The position numbers and the translations under genes are program-made. 30,031 nucleotides of DNA, from positions 1 to 30,031 of the IMG/VR virus record IMGVR_UViG_3300036466_000122; one strand, 5' to 3'. Shown here piece by piece: positions 7,350 through 16,530 of this stretch (positions within the stretch are counted from its first letter, which is position 1; each line of letters starts with the position of its first letter). A model generated the notes under the pieces. It was not told the origin of the DNA. It did not search any database and saw only the letters and a list, made by a program, of their open reading frames with translations. The stretch is from a virus.

Positions 7350-10300
7350 TTTTACACTCCAGTGCTTTATTTATTATCTCATTTGCAGTCATTTTACCAT
7401 CTTGTTGCTTAGTAGGTTCTTTTACTACTTTTTTTGTGCTTTTAGGTTTTACCCAAACACCATCAACTAACTGTCTTCCATTTGAACTTAAATCATCTTT
7501 AGTAATTATCCAAGCATCTGATTCAAGTAACTTATTCATAATGTTATTATAATGCCAACTTTTACTATCTTTACCAGCTGGAGTGTAATCTCCAATTATC
7601 TCAACTGTATCATTTGAACTTAAAGAATCCCATAACTTATCAGTTACTCTAATCTTTTCTTTGCCTTCTACCATATAAGGTTCCATTTGAGCTATGTTAG
7701 CTTTTGACTTAACTTGAGTTTTTCTATTAGCAATGTCATTTAAGTTGAACACATAGTCTGTTTTTGGACTTAACTTTCCACCAAACTCTTTTTGTGTTAC
7801 TTTTCTGTCTTGAGCCATTCTATTTTTTAATAATTTCTTAACTGAATCTATTGCTGGGAACTCTTTAGCTCTAGTTTCAGATGCATTAACCTCAACTAAC
7901 CCTGAACCCATTTGGAACAAGTGTCCTGAGTAGTACCCATTTGCACTATTCACAAGTCTTTCTTTATTTATCTCTTCAGCTAACTCTATTCGCTCTAACA
8001 TTTTACAAGTACTTAATTTAAGTCTATTTGCCTCTTTAGTATAGTCTTCTCTTAACTCACCTTCTGGTCTTAACCCAATACTGTTGAACATTGTTATTTT
8101 TTGTTCATCTGGCATTGTACTTAGCATATTTTCTAACATGCTTAATTGGTCAGCAACTACTGATCTATTGAACCCAGTTTCTATCATATTTGTGTTATAT
8201 GAATCTGCTGTATCTGTTAGCATTGATTTATTCAAGCTTAGTACTACCGCATCATATACGTTTCCACCGGCATATTTACCACCCAGTTCTCTATTTAATA
8301 CATCTAACATCATTCTACCATCTATTGCATGGATTGATATTGTTGGAGCAGCTCCAGTATTTACCAGTGGTTTAAACTGTTTTATTTGTCCACCAACCTT
8401 AGTATTACCTACTGTCACATTAGTTGAATAGTCTCCACCTTTATCACCAGTCTTGTTAAGTGACTGATTTACTCTACCAGACTCTTCATCCCACACTATG
8501 TTATGACCAAACCCTTGTTCAGTAAGTCTATTATTAATGTTTTGCATATCATCTTTACTTAATTTGTATGCCTCACCTTTATGTTTTTCTGAACCATATT
8601 TACTATCAAGCATTTTATTCACTTCATCAGCAAGTCTTACTTGGTATGCTTGAAACACCAACATTTCTATTGATTTCGCAGCATCTCTGTTTCTGTCCAC
8701 AAAACCAAGCTTCTCACCAAACGCAGTTTCTATACCAGTACCAAATGTTGCTCTTATTGCTGAATCTATTGGTTCTATAGTATCTTGAATGTCTAATGCA
8801 AGTAACTGTTCCCATCTTTCTTTTGGTTTATCTACTTTTATACCAAATCCATCTACATACTTCTCTTTATCAGTTGGGATAAATTGTTGTATAAACTCAA
8901 GTTCTTTAGTTGCATCTTTACCAGTTTTTAGTAACTTACTAGCTGTTTTTATTGCTTTTACTAATGTATTTACACCTAATGAGTATGTCAACTTATTTTT
9001 AATTGAGTTAATTGTAGCACCATAGATGTACACCATAACTGGACTTTTTGCTATTGACCGAATGTTTTTAACATTTAAAGTACCAATTTGATTAAGCATT
9101 GCTAACTGTTGTATTTCTGACTCATTCAACGACTCTTTACTCTCTAAGTCTGATTTATGATCTTCCACTTCACCAATCATTGCCACACCAATTGTTGAGT
9201 ATAAATCTTTGAATACTTTATCATTATTTAAGTCAGTCTCTTGACCTTTTAATAACTCAGCATTATCTTTGTTTTCTATTGCTGAAGCATGTTTTTTACC
9301 AGCTTCTATTAACGCTCCAGGAGTGAATTCTATCTCTTTACCTAACCAATGTTTCACATAAGCTTCTAACTCAGGTTTTCTCTCTTTAGTATATATTCCA
9401 CCCTTTTCAGCAAGTCTTATTGCTTGGTCACTACCAATTTGTAGTAATGTTAGTATCATACCACTTGTTATTGCATCTATTTCTAGGTTAGCATGAGTTT
9501 TTATTTTAGTACCATTTTTTAAAGCTTTATCCCAGTCTACTAGTAACTCTATTGAACTAATTCCATGGTGTCCTTCTGAATCAGCAAACACTTCTGCCAT
9601 TGCCTCAGCATCTACTTTACCTTCTCTCATTGCTTCATATGCTTGTTTTATTGGACCTTCTTCAGATACTTCTATACCTTTATCAGTAACTTTGAACAAT
9701 TTATTGAAGTTCTCAGTAGCAGTTTCAGCACTTAACTTGTCTGGGTCCATATCTAACCCTTGCATTATGCTTGCCTCAAGCATTTGTCTAGCATCATCTT
9801 TTGTTGGGTCTACTGATTCTACACTACCTTCAGCAACTACAAATTCTCTGTGTAATTTACTTTCTTGGTATTGTATATCACTTAGTATTGTGTATCTACC
9901 ACTTACTGTTTGACCCCATTTAGTGTAGAACTTTTTGTTTCCAATTGATTTAGCAAATGTTTTTAGTATGTCCCATTCTCTAACCAATTTATCATTTCTT
10001 GCTATTTGTGCATCTATTTCACTTACATGTAACCCAGCAGTTTCCACATCAACATATCCCATAGATTTTAATGCTTCAGTTTCATCCATTTCTAACCATC
10101 TTTGTAGCCTTGGACTAATTGTATACGCAATCTTTTCTTGTTTATTTAGGAAGTCTATTGACTTTTGATCCATTTGGTTTTGTGTGTTCATAACCATTCT
10201 ATTATTGTCATCAGCTGGTTCTCTTAAGCTTGGTAAAGGTCTATTTCTATTTTCATTCATGTATTGAAGTTTATTTATTGCTCTTATTAAAGGTTCTTTT

Positions 10301-13300
10301 TCAACCCCAATACTATCCCATGTAACTTTTACTAATGTTTGATTTTTACCACCAAATCCTCCTGACTTACTGCTCATTGAACCATTATCTGTTGCTATCG
10401 CTTGTACTAACACACCAAGTGCACTTTTAAATGACTCTTCTGTAAACTCTGGAGTTATTTCAGTGAATCTTATTCCTAGTGCTTGATACACTTCAGAACC
10501 AATATCTTTTCTGATACTTGCTGAGTTAACATAACCTTGAGCAGCTTCTTGTTTTACTGCGATTTGCTCATCTGGATCTGTTATTCCTAAGTATTGACTC
10601 ATCTCTGATTCATCAAAGCTTAGTATTTTACCAATCATTGTTTGTGAGTCACCAAGCATTTTTGCTGTATAGAACTTTAGTATATTTTCTGTTTGTTCAT
10701 CTATTTGTAAAACACCATCTTTTACTGTTCCAATTAACTCTAGTACTTCCACAGGGAAGTTATACTCTCCACCTTCAGGATTTGTTCTATTTAACATTGC
10801 TAACCCATTGTAGTCTATGTTTTTACCAAGTCTATTTTTACTTATTTTTATATCACCTATTTTTGTATTATCTAAGTATTTAGCCATAGTTTCTATATTA
10901 TCTATTAATGCTTCTCTACTTTCTTTATCACTTGCAAAGAATTCTTTGAAGCCTTTTGGAAGTACTTCTAATAATTTAGTAGGATTTGCAAATGTATTAC
11001 CAGTTAATTTACCAAACACACTATCAGTACCACGTTTTATGATTTTGTGTACTGAACTATTCATTGGGAAGTTTAGTAGTAATCTGCCAGTTAACTTAGC
11101 ACTAAGGCTTGTTTCACCTTTTGGCATATCTTTAAGCTCATCTCTTAACTTTGCCATTTTATCCAATTTAACTAACTCCAACGCATCATTTATTGCAGTT
11201 GATTGAGCTATTATTTGATCTTTTTTCGGACCTGTTTTTATTATTCTTTTCTCAGCAACTACTCGTATACCATCAACCTCAACTATAGGTTTACCATATA
11301 GCTTTTCGTCTATTGTTGTAACTGTACCTATTGTTGTTTTCACTGGTTCACTAGTAAAGTCTTTTTCTTTTTCAATGTCTTTAATTTCTTGAAGTATTGT
11401 TTTCATCTCAGTTGCTAGTCTACTATACTGCTTATTTGTTTTTTTAAGCATTTTGTGCAATCTATTAATTTGATGTAACATTTTACTAACTAATCTATCT
11501 ATTTGTGCAACTATAGCTGTTATTAACTTTAAGTCTTTATGATTGTATTTTCTAACCATTCTCTTATTTAACGTAACTTCTAGTCTATCCATTAACTCAC
11601 CAAGTTTTGTTCTATCTTCTTGCAACTCTTCAAGTTTTTTAGTATAGTGTTCTTTTACATGTTTCTTAACTTCCATGTCTGGCACATTTGCTATTAAGTC
11701 ACTCAGTTCTTCATTTACATAAGCTATTCTAACTCTCACATCGCTTAAAGGTGTTTTAGGAGTTTCTACTACTGGCTCAACTTTTTTAGGTGCAGCAGCG
11801 TAGTACTCTTCTTTTTTAGCTGTTTTATCTGGTATAGAACCTTTATTAGTAGTTTCTACTTTTGCTTTAGGCTGTTCTACAGGAACCCCAACATCAGCAG
11901 GTTTCTCTTCTGGTTTAGTGTTCTTAGTATTTGTAGCAGTTTCTGTTGGTTTATTTATGATAACTACTTTATCATCAACCACATCAGCATATTTAACTTT
12001 TGTAAATTTACCTTCTGAGTCTTTACCAGTTACTTTTTGGATTGTTTCTGAACCATCAGTATTTACTTGGAACACAAACGTACCTTCATCTGTTATTGAG
12101 TCTAGTATTGCTTTTCTTCTAGTTAGTTCTTTATTGGCTTCTAAAGCAACCTTTGCTGCAGATTTTAACTCATCTTCATATGCTTTTCTAGTAGTTTCAT
12201 TAACACTTTTTAAGTCTTGAGTAGTTTTTAGCACAGTATTTATTGTTTCCAACATTTGCTCATTTTCTTTAAATAAGCTATTAATTAACCCAACTGTTTG
12301 AAATGCTTCTTTTTTAGCTGTAGGATTTAACTTTTTAAGTCTACTTTCTGCAAAGTTTGTTAACCCAGTTAATCTAACTCTAGCACCTTTAATAACTTTT
12401 TCATCCAACAAGTTTTTATTGGTTTTTGGGTTTAGTAACTGGTCTTGTAACTCTTTTTCATATACAGCAAGTCCTGGTCTATTTGGATCCGCTTGTAATC
12501 CATTAACACCTTCTGCTACTATGAACCCAAGTTCTGCAAACTCGCTATTTACTGCATCTGTATCTTTACCATTTATGTAGTCCCCGACTAAAGTTTTCAA
12601 CTTTGTTAAGTCACCTCCAATTTTAGAAAAGTCATCTGAACCCATAACTGATTTAAGTTTTTGCTCTTGAGTTTCTATAAGTTTGTTTAATGACTCTACT
12701 TCACTAAGTACATTTTCTCGTTTAGTTGCTTTTTTAGTAATCTCGTCAGTAGCTTCTCCACGCAGTTCTTGTATTCGACTATCTGAAGTGTCTACATTTT
12801 GGTTTATTATTTTTAGGAAGTCTTGAGTAGCACTATAAGCTATTTCATCCACCAGGTCTTTTGCTTGGAAGTCAGCATCACTTTTATCTAGTTTTGCTAT
12901 TGTTTTGTACACAGCATCTATTGCAGCTTCATCACCACTTTTCACAGCTTTGTCTAATGCATTTTTTATTACAGTTCCATAAGTTCTTTTTTTACTAGCA
13001 CTTGGATCCAAGTTATCCACAAGCTTACCATGCACTTTTTCTACTCTGTCAACAACTGTATTTATATCTCCTGTGAGTATAGCATTAGTTGCCTCTTCCT
13101 GTAGAGGAGCACTAAACTCTCTAGTTTCTCTTTGCTTTTTTTGTACTGGAGTTTCAGTAGCTTTTTCTAAGCCTTTTTTAGTAGCATCTATTACACCAGG
13201 AACTGATCTTATTGCTCCAGTAGTAGCTTCACCAGTACCTTTTAAAGCACCACCCATTACTCCACCAGCTAAGGCAGCTAAGCCAGTTTCTGAACTCCCT

Positions 13301-14637
13301 ACAATATCTCCTAGAGTTCTTTCTCCATCTTTTTGGGTAAGGTAAGTTTGTTGAGTTTGGTCGAATGCTTCTTGTAATGCTTCTCCAACAGTTGATTCTA
13401 GTACTGCTCCAGTTCTACCTGCTGCAGTTACACCTTTTTTAATAACTCCATCTAAACCAGTTTTTATTAAGAATTTTTCACTGACTAGTGCAGCTGTATT
13501 TAGTAATGTGCTACCAAGTAGCCATTTTGAATCTACTTCACTAACATTGTTATTTTTCTTGTAAGTTTCTGCATCGGTATTTACTCTATTACCTATTGCG
13601 GATATAAGTCCAGGAGTACTAAGTGCTAAAGCAATTATTTCCCCAGTACTATCACCAAGCATATAAGGCAGTACAGAAATCACATTTCCAGTAGCACTTA
13701 AGTAGTTACCTTTTTCCAAGTTTTTCTTAGCTGTCTTCATAGTTTGTTCTTGATCTTTTCTAGTTTCTATTTTAACCCCAGCAATTTTATCTGCTAATTC
13801 TGGTTGAGAGAGTTCTTTAGCAGAATAACCACCTTTTATAAGCCCTATTTTAACATCTTTAGGAACCCATTCATCTACTGTTTTCTCATCCATACCAACT
13901 TTACCAGCTAACCATCTGACACCATTATTCAATGCCTCAACTGTACCAGCATATTGTTGTATTAGTGAGGATTGAGCAATATCTGCAGATTCACCAATCA
14001 TTCCATCTGTATCAGAAGAGCCATTAATTAAACTATCTAAAATACTACCACTTGCTATTTTTTTAACATTTGGATTTGTGAATTTTTTAACACCTTGACC
14101 TTTTTCAAGTAAATAATCTGTTTGACTAATTGGTAATTCTTTACTTTGAGCTGTTACTAGTTCTCTACCATATCTTCCTTGTTTATCTAAAGGTGTTATT
14201 GAATAATTTCCTTCAGCTTGTCTTTGTGCAAGTGCTGGATTCATTGCATTAGTATATTGTTTGTAATATTCTGGGTCAAGTCCTTCACCTTCAGGGAAGT
14301 TTGGAGCATCAACTCCCATAGCATAGTTATCCGCTTGTATTCTAGCATTTATACCTGCTTGGTTTAATTCTCCATCTATTTTTAGTTCTGGAGCATTAAC
14401 ATAATAACCATCACCAGTTATTCTAGCAGTAGATTTTCTTTCTCCTGGTTTATCCCATACTGGAGAATCAGCATCATATAGTCCAGAGATTGTTGGATCT
14501 TGAGCTGGTTTATTACTAAGTTTATCAAGTTTTTCAACTGTTCTTTGGTTTAATCTATTAATTTTTTCTTGTAGTTTATTTTCTGTAGCATTTGCTGAAT
14601 ACCCAGCTATTTGTGATGCGAAGTTGTCATTAGCCAT
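7339..14637 (-). CDS. N4-type virion RNA polymerase (single-subunit, T7-like fold), 2432 aa
   Basis: Late in this protein are the single-subunit RNA polymerase motifs in order: TVSGR at 1577-1581 (the T/DxxGR motif), DAITSG with Asp1721 (motif A metal ligand), RSIAKSPVMVYIYG at 1860-1873 (motif B; Lys1864 and Tyr1872), and NVYDAVV with Asp2129 (motif C). A preceding IHAIDG segment matches the T7 VHSQDG region. The spacings resemble the N4 virion enzyme more than T7. N4 packages such a polymerase and injects it to transcribe early genes from hairpin promoters. The roughly 1450-residue N-terminal part contains a glycine-rich hydrophobic patch near residue 465, coiled-coil stretches and a Lys/Pro/Glu-rich linker near 900-950. 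Motif C has Tyr where T7 has His. The start is fixed by AAGAAGG eight bases upstream. Confidence 0.85.
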   Translation of the reverse strand: MANDNFASQIAGYSANATENKLQEKINRLNQRTVEKLDKLSNKPAQDPTISGLYDADSPVWDKPGERKSTARITGDGYYVNAPELKIDGELNQAGINARIQADNYAMGVDAPNFPEGEGLDPEYYKQYTNAMNPALAQRQAEGNYSITPLDKQGRYGRELVTAQSKELPISQTDYLLEKGQGVKKFTNPNVKKIASGSILDSLINGSSDTDGMIGESADIAQSSLIQQYAGTVEALNNGVRWLAGKVGMDEKTVDEWVPKDVKIGLIKGGYSAKELSQPELADKIAGVKIETRKDQEQTMKTAKKNLEKGNYLSATGNVISVLPYMLGDSTGEIIALALSTPGLISAIGNRVNTDAETYKKNNNVSEVDSKWLLGSTLLNTAALVSEKFLIKTGLDGVIKKGVTAAGRTGAVLESTVGEALQEAFDQTQQTYLTQKDGERTLGDIVGSSETGLAALAGGVMGGALKGTGEATTGAIRSVPGVIDATKKGLEKATETPVQKKQRETREFSAPLQEEATNAILTGDINTVVDRVEKVHGKLVDNLDPSASKKRTYGTVIKNALDKAVKSGDEAAIDAVYKTIAKLDKSDADFQAKDLVDEIAYSATQDFLKIINQNVDTSDSRIQELRGEATDEITKKATKRENVLSEVESLNKLIETQEQKLKSVMGSDDFSKIGGDLTKLKTLVGDYINGKDTDAVNSEFAELGFIVAEGVNGLQADPNRPGLAVYEKELQDQLLNPKTNKNLLDEKVIKGARVRLTGLTNFAESRLKKLNPTAKKEAFQTVGLINSLFKENEQMLETINTVLKTTQDLKSVNETTRKAYEDELKSAAKVALEANKELTRRKAILDSITDEGTFVFQVNTDGSETIQKVTGKDSEGKFTKVKYADVVDDKVVIINKPTETATNTKNTKPEEKPADVGVPVEQPKAKVETTNKGSIPDKTAKKEEYYAAAPKKVEPVVETPKTPLSDVRVRIAYVNEELSDLIANVPDMEVKKHVKEHYTKKLEELQEDRTKLGELMDRLEVTLNKRMVRKYNHKDLKLITAIVAQIDRLVSKMLHQINRLHKMLKKTNKQYSRLATEMKTILQEIKDIEKEKDFTSEPVKTTIGTVTTIDEKLYGKPIVEVDGIRVVAEKRIIKTGPKKDQIIAQSTAINDALELVKLDKMAKLRDELKDMPKGETSLSAKLTGRLLLNFPMNSSVHKIIKRGTDSVFGKLTGNTFANPTKLLEVLPKGFKEFFASDKESREALIDNIETMAKYLDNTKIGDIKISKNRLGKNIDYNGLAMLNRTNPEGGEYNFPVEVLELIGTVKDGVLQIDEQTENILKFYTAKMLGDSQTMIGKILSFDESEMSQYLGITDPDEQIAVKQEAAQGYVNSASIRKDIGSEVYQALGIRFTEITPEFTEESFKSALGVLVQAIATDNGSMSSKSGGFGGKNQTLVKVTWDSIGVEKEPLIRAINKLQYMNENRNRPLPSLREPADDNNRMVMNTQNQMDQKSIDFLNKQEKIAYTISPRLQRWLEMDETEALKSMGYVDVETAGLHVSEIDAQIARNDKLVREWDILKTFAKSIGNKKFYTKWGQTVSGRYTILSDIQYQESKLHREFVVAEGSVESVDPTKDDARQMLEASIMQGLDMDPDKLSAETATENFNKLFKVTDKGIEVSEEGPIKQAYEAMREGKVDAEAMAEVFADSEGHHGISSIELLVDWDKALKNGTKIKTHANLEIDAITSGMILTLLQIGSDQAIRLAEKGGIYTKERKPELEAYVKHWLGKEIEFTPGALIEAGKKHASAIENKDNAELLKGQETDLNNDKVFKDLYSTIGVAMIGEVEDHKSDLESKESLNESEIQQLAMLNQIGTLNVKNIRSIAKSPVMVYIYGATINSIKNKLTYSLGVNTLVKAIKTASKLLKTGKDATKELEFIQQFIPTDKEKYVDGFGIKVDKPKERWEQLLALDIQDTIEPIDSAIRATFGTGIETAFGEKLGFVDRNRDAAKSIEMLVFQAYQVRLADEVNKMLDSKYGSEKHKGEAYKLSKDDMQNINNRLTEQGFGHNIVWDEESGRVNQSLNKTGDKGGDYSTNVTVGNTKVGGQIKQFKPLVNTGAAPTISIHAIDGRMMLDVLNRELGGKYAGGNVYDAVVLSLNKSMLTDTADSYNTNMIETGFNRSVVADQLSMLENMLSTMPDEQKITMFNSIGLRPEGELREDYTKEANRLKLSTCKMLERIELAEEINKERLVNSANGYYSGHLFQMGSGLVEVNASETRAKEFPAIDSVKKLLKNRMAQDRKVTQKEFGGKLSPKTDYVFNLNDIANRKTQVKSKANIAQMEPYMVEGKEKIRVTDKLWDSLSSNDTVEIIGDYTPAGKDSKSWHYNNIMNKLLESDAWIITKDDLSSNGRQLVDGVWVKPKSTKKVVKEPTKQQDGKMTANEIINKALECKNGL

Positions 14638-14645
14638 TGTTAGAA

Positions 14646-14684
14646 CCTTCTTGTGTAAATTTTCTTTATTTTACCGCAAGAAGG
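14646..14684 (-). promoter_or_regulatory. Stem-loop that sequesters the RNA polymerase gene's ribosome-binding site
   Basis: On the minus-strand transcript CCUUCUUG (from 14684-14677) pairs perfectly with CAAGAAGG (from 14653-14646), and an inner GUAAA/UUUAC helix extends the stem beyond a small internal loop. The 3' arm contains the AAGAAGG Shine-Dalgarno sequence, eight bases before the start codon of the 2432-residue protein. Folding would hide the site. No U-run follows, so control of translation or mRNA stability fits better than termination. Confidence 0.6.
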
Positions 14685-14696
14685 CTTAATTTTAAG

Positions 14697-15899
14697 TTAT
14701 TTTAAATCGTACCAACCAGTCCAGTTGAACCAATCATTTTCATGACCATATTTTGCTGTTAAGTAAGCTAGTAATTCTTTCTTATCTCCAGTGCTCATAT
14801 TATCTAAAGAACCTTTATTTTTAGACATATAATCTCTTGCAGCATCTAATCCATCAGGTCCAGCTGCAGTGTATAACTGTTCACCAAAACTAAACCCTTT
14901 ACCTGAGCTACTTTTACCAAAGTACCCAGATTTTATTTTAGCTTCAAGTTCTTTGTCTTTTCTAGACTGTTCTTTTACATCAAGTAAATATTTAAGTTCA
15001 TCTAATTGTTCTTTTTGACTTTTAGGAGCATTTATTTTATTAGCAACTTCTAAGGCCATTGTTGATGGTATTGAACCTTCATTAGCTAATCTTCTGATTA
15101 AATCAAGTTTACCCTGTTTTATTTCAGTATCACTTAAATCTTTCATTGAGGTTTTAGTAACTTCTTTACTTATTTTTGGTAATTTGTCTTCAGCGACAGT
15201 AAATTCTTTACCAACCATATTATCAGATAAACCTGCTTTTTCTAATGCTAACTTATGAGCTTGTGAGATATCAGCTTGAGTTAATTCTGGTGTAGTTGGT
15301 GTTTGACTTGAACCACCATACATTTGTTCTTTTACAGCATTATCTAAACTTGTTAAAGGATTCTGTAAGGTATTAGAGATACTATCGAATGTAACTGGTT
15401 TACCTTTATATGTTAACAGTGAGCTATTATCTGTAGATACTGGTTGAACATTTGCAACAGCCTTTGACTGCTCTTCTGGTATTATAGGAGCAGTTAATCT
15501 TGCAAATTCTTTTGCATATGTGTCACCTGCAGTTTCGTACTGAGTATTCAACATACTATTTCTTGCAGAGTTCACATCTGCTTGTGTAACACCAGGACTT
15601 ACTACACTAGTAGACGACTTTTGTGTAGGTAACTTCATTAATTCACTGGCTAATAACTCTTTACCAGCTCTTTCTTGGTTTAATCTATTTTGTTCTTGTA
15701 ATTTCAAATCGAACAACTGTTGACCTTGTTGAGCTTCTTGTTTTTTTAAATTAAGTAACAAATTATTTCTATCTTGTTCTTGGATTTGAGCAGACAACTT
15801 TCCAGGTACTTGTAAACCTTGCATTATTAAGTTCGCACCAGTCCCTAAGTTTGGACTTGCCAGCCCACTATAACGAAATCTTGATTCTGGAAGTGCCAT
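14697..15899 (-). CDS. Internal virion (ejection) protein, N4 gp51 position, 400 aa
   Basis: This is probably one of the proteins packed inside the head and released with the DNA. It is rich in Gln, Lys, Ser and Thr and largely helical, with a glutamine-rich coiled-coil region around residues 35-75 and low-complexity segments up to about residue 210. A second helical region with many lysines lies near 250-320, followed by a glycine/serine-rich FGKSSSGKGFSFG segment. The C-terminal end is tryptophan-rich (NDWFNWTGWYDLK). There is no signal peptide. It starts in a TAATG overlap with the 191-residue gene and sits directly before the RNA polymerase gene, matching the place of N4 gp51. The role comes from synteny and composition, not from a recognised domain. 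Confidence 0.55.
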   Translation of the reverse strand: MALPESRFRYSGLASPNLGTGANLIMQGLQVPGKLSAQIQEQDRNNLLLNLKKQEAQQGQQLFDLKLQEQNRLNQERAGKELLASELMKLPTQKSSTSVVSPGVTQADVNSARNSMLNTQYETAGDTYAKEFARLTAPIIPEEQSKAVANVQPVSTDNSSLLTYKGKPVTFDSISNTLQNPLTSLDNAVKEQMYGGSSQTPTTPELTQADISQAHKLALEKAGLSDNMVGKEFTVAEDKLPKISKEVTKTSMKDLSDTEIKQGKLDLIRRLANEGSIPSTMALEVANKINAPKSQKEQLDELKYLLDVKEQSRKDKELEAKIKSGYFGKSSSGKGFSFGEQLYTAAGPDGLDAARDYMSKNKGSLDNMSTGDKKELLAYLTAKYGHENDWFNWTGWYDLK

Positions 15900-16474
15900 T
15901 ATCTCACCGCCTTTCCAGCTTGAATCTTTCTGTCAATATTGCCAGTTCGTTCAACTTGTCTATCATAAGCATCTTTTGCCATGTTATATTGTTTAGTTAA
16001 CATATCTTTATCAAACGCAAATTTGTCTTTTGCTAAGCCTAATTGTTTATTACCAAGATATATGCCAGCCACACCACTTGCCAAATTACCAATTTGCCCA
16101 AGACCTTGTAATGTACCCTTATTAAACCCAAAACCATCAGCACCAAACACATCCCCAAACATACTAGTATTTGATTTATCAACCAATCCACCTGTTTTGG
16201 AATCTAATACAGACCAATTATCTCCTGTTCCAGCATATTGCTTGTTATCACCATATCCAGCAGTACCAACAATTCCTCCTGGAGTAAAATCCATAGCATT
16301 ACTAGAAGTAATGAACTTACCATCTGGGCTATATCCTGTGTATGTTATATTACCCAAGCCTTTATTGACATTTGGAGAGTTAAACACTGAAGGCACATTT
16401 GTGACTTTAGCCTCACTAATAGTATTATTAGTACTTAGTCCAGGAAATTGTTTATTTGTATAATTAAACTCCAT
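15899..16474 (-). CDS. T7 gp14-like internal virion protein, N4 gp52 position, 191 aa
   Basis: The N-terminal 110 residues are Gly/Asn/Thr-rich and probably extended. Residues about 115-140 form a glycine-rich hydrophobic segment (GQIGNLASGVAGIYLG) that could insert into a membrane. This is followed by a helix rich in Lys, Asp and Phe, LGLAKDKFAFDKDMLTKQYN, ending in a basic tail (NIDRKIQAGKAVR). This glycine-patch-then-amphipathic-helix design resembles T7 gp14-type channel proteins, which are ejected into the outer membrane during DNA entry. AGGAG precedes the start. The stop shares a base with the next start (TAATG). The family call is tentative. Confidence 0.5.
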   Translation of the reverse strand: MEFNYTNKQFPGLSTNNTISEAKVTNVPSVFNSPNVNKGLGNITYTGYSPDGKFITSSNAMDFTPGGIVGTAGYGDNKQYAGTGDNWSVLDSKTGGLVDKSNTSMFGDVFGADGFGFNKGTLQGLGQIGNLASGVAGIYLGNKQLGLAKDKFAFDKDMLTKQYNMAKDAYDRQVERTGNIDRKIQAGKAVR

Positions 16475-16530
16475 TTGGAACTCCTATTTATCTTTTTACA
16501 TACTTTATCTTAATATTACTTGATATTAGC

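Noticed and set aside
10817-11206. 129-codon + strand open frame inside the RNA polymerase gene
   Set aside because: Antisense shadow; long stop-free antisense frames are common opposite AT-rich coding sequence with this codon bias.
15981-16463. 160-codon + strand open frame opposite the 191-residue virion gene
   Set aside because: Proline/leucine-rich shadow translation of a Gly/Asn-rich gene; no ribosome-binding site and no operon context.
16487-16530. TAATAT/ATATTA hairpin before the 191-residue gene
   Set aside because: Only six A-T pairs; expected by chance in AT-rich intergenic DNA.
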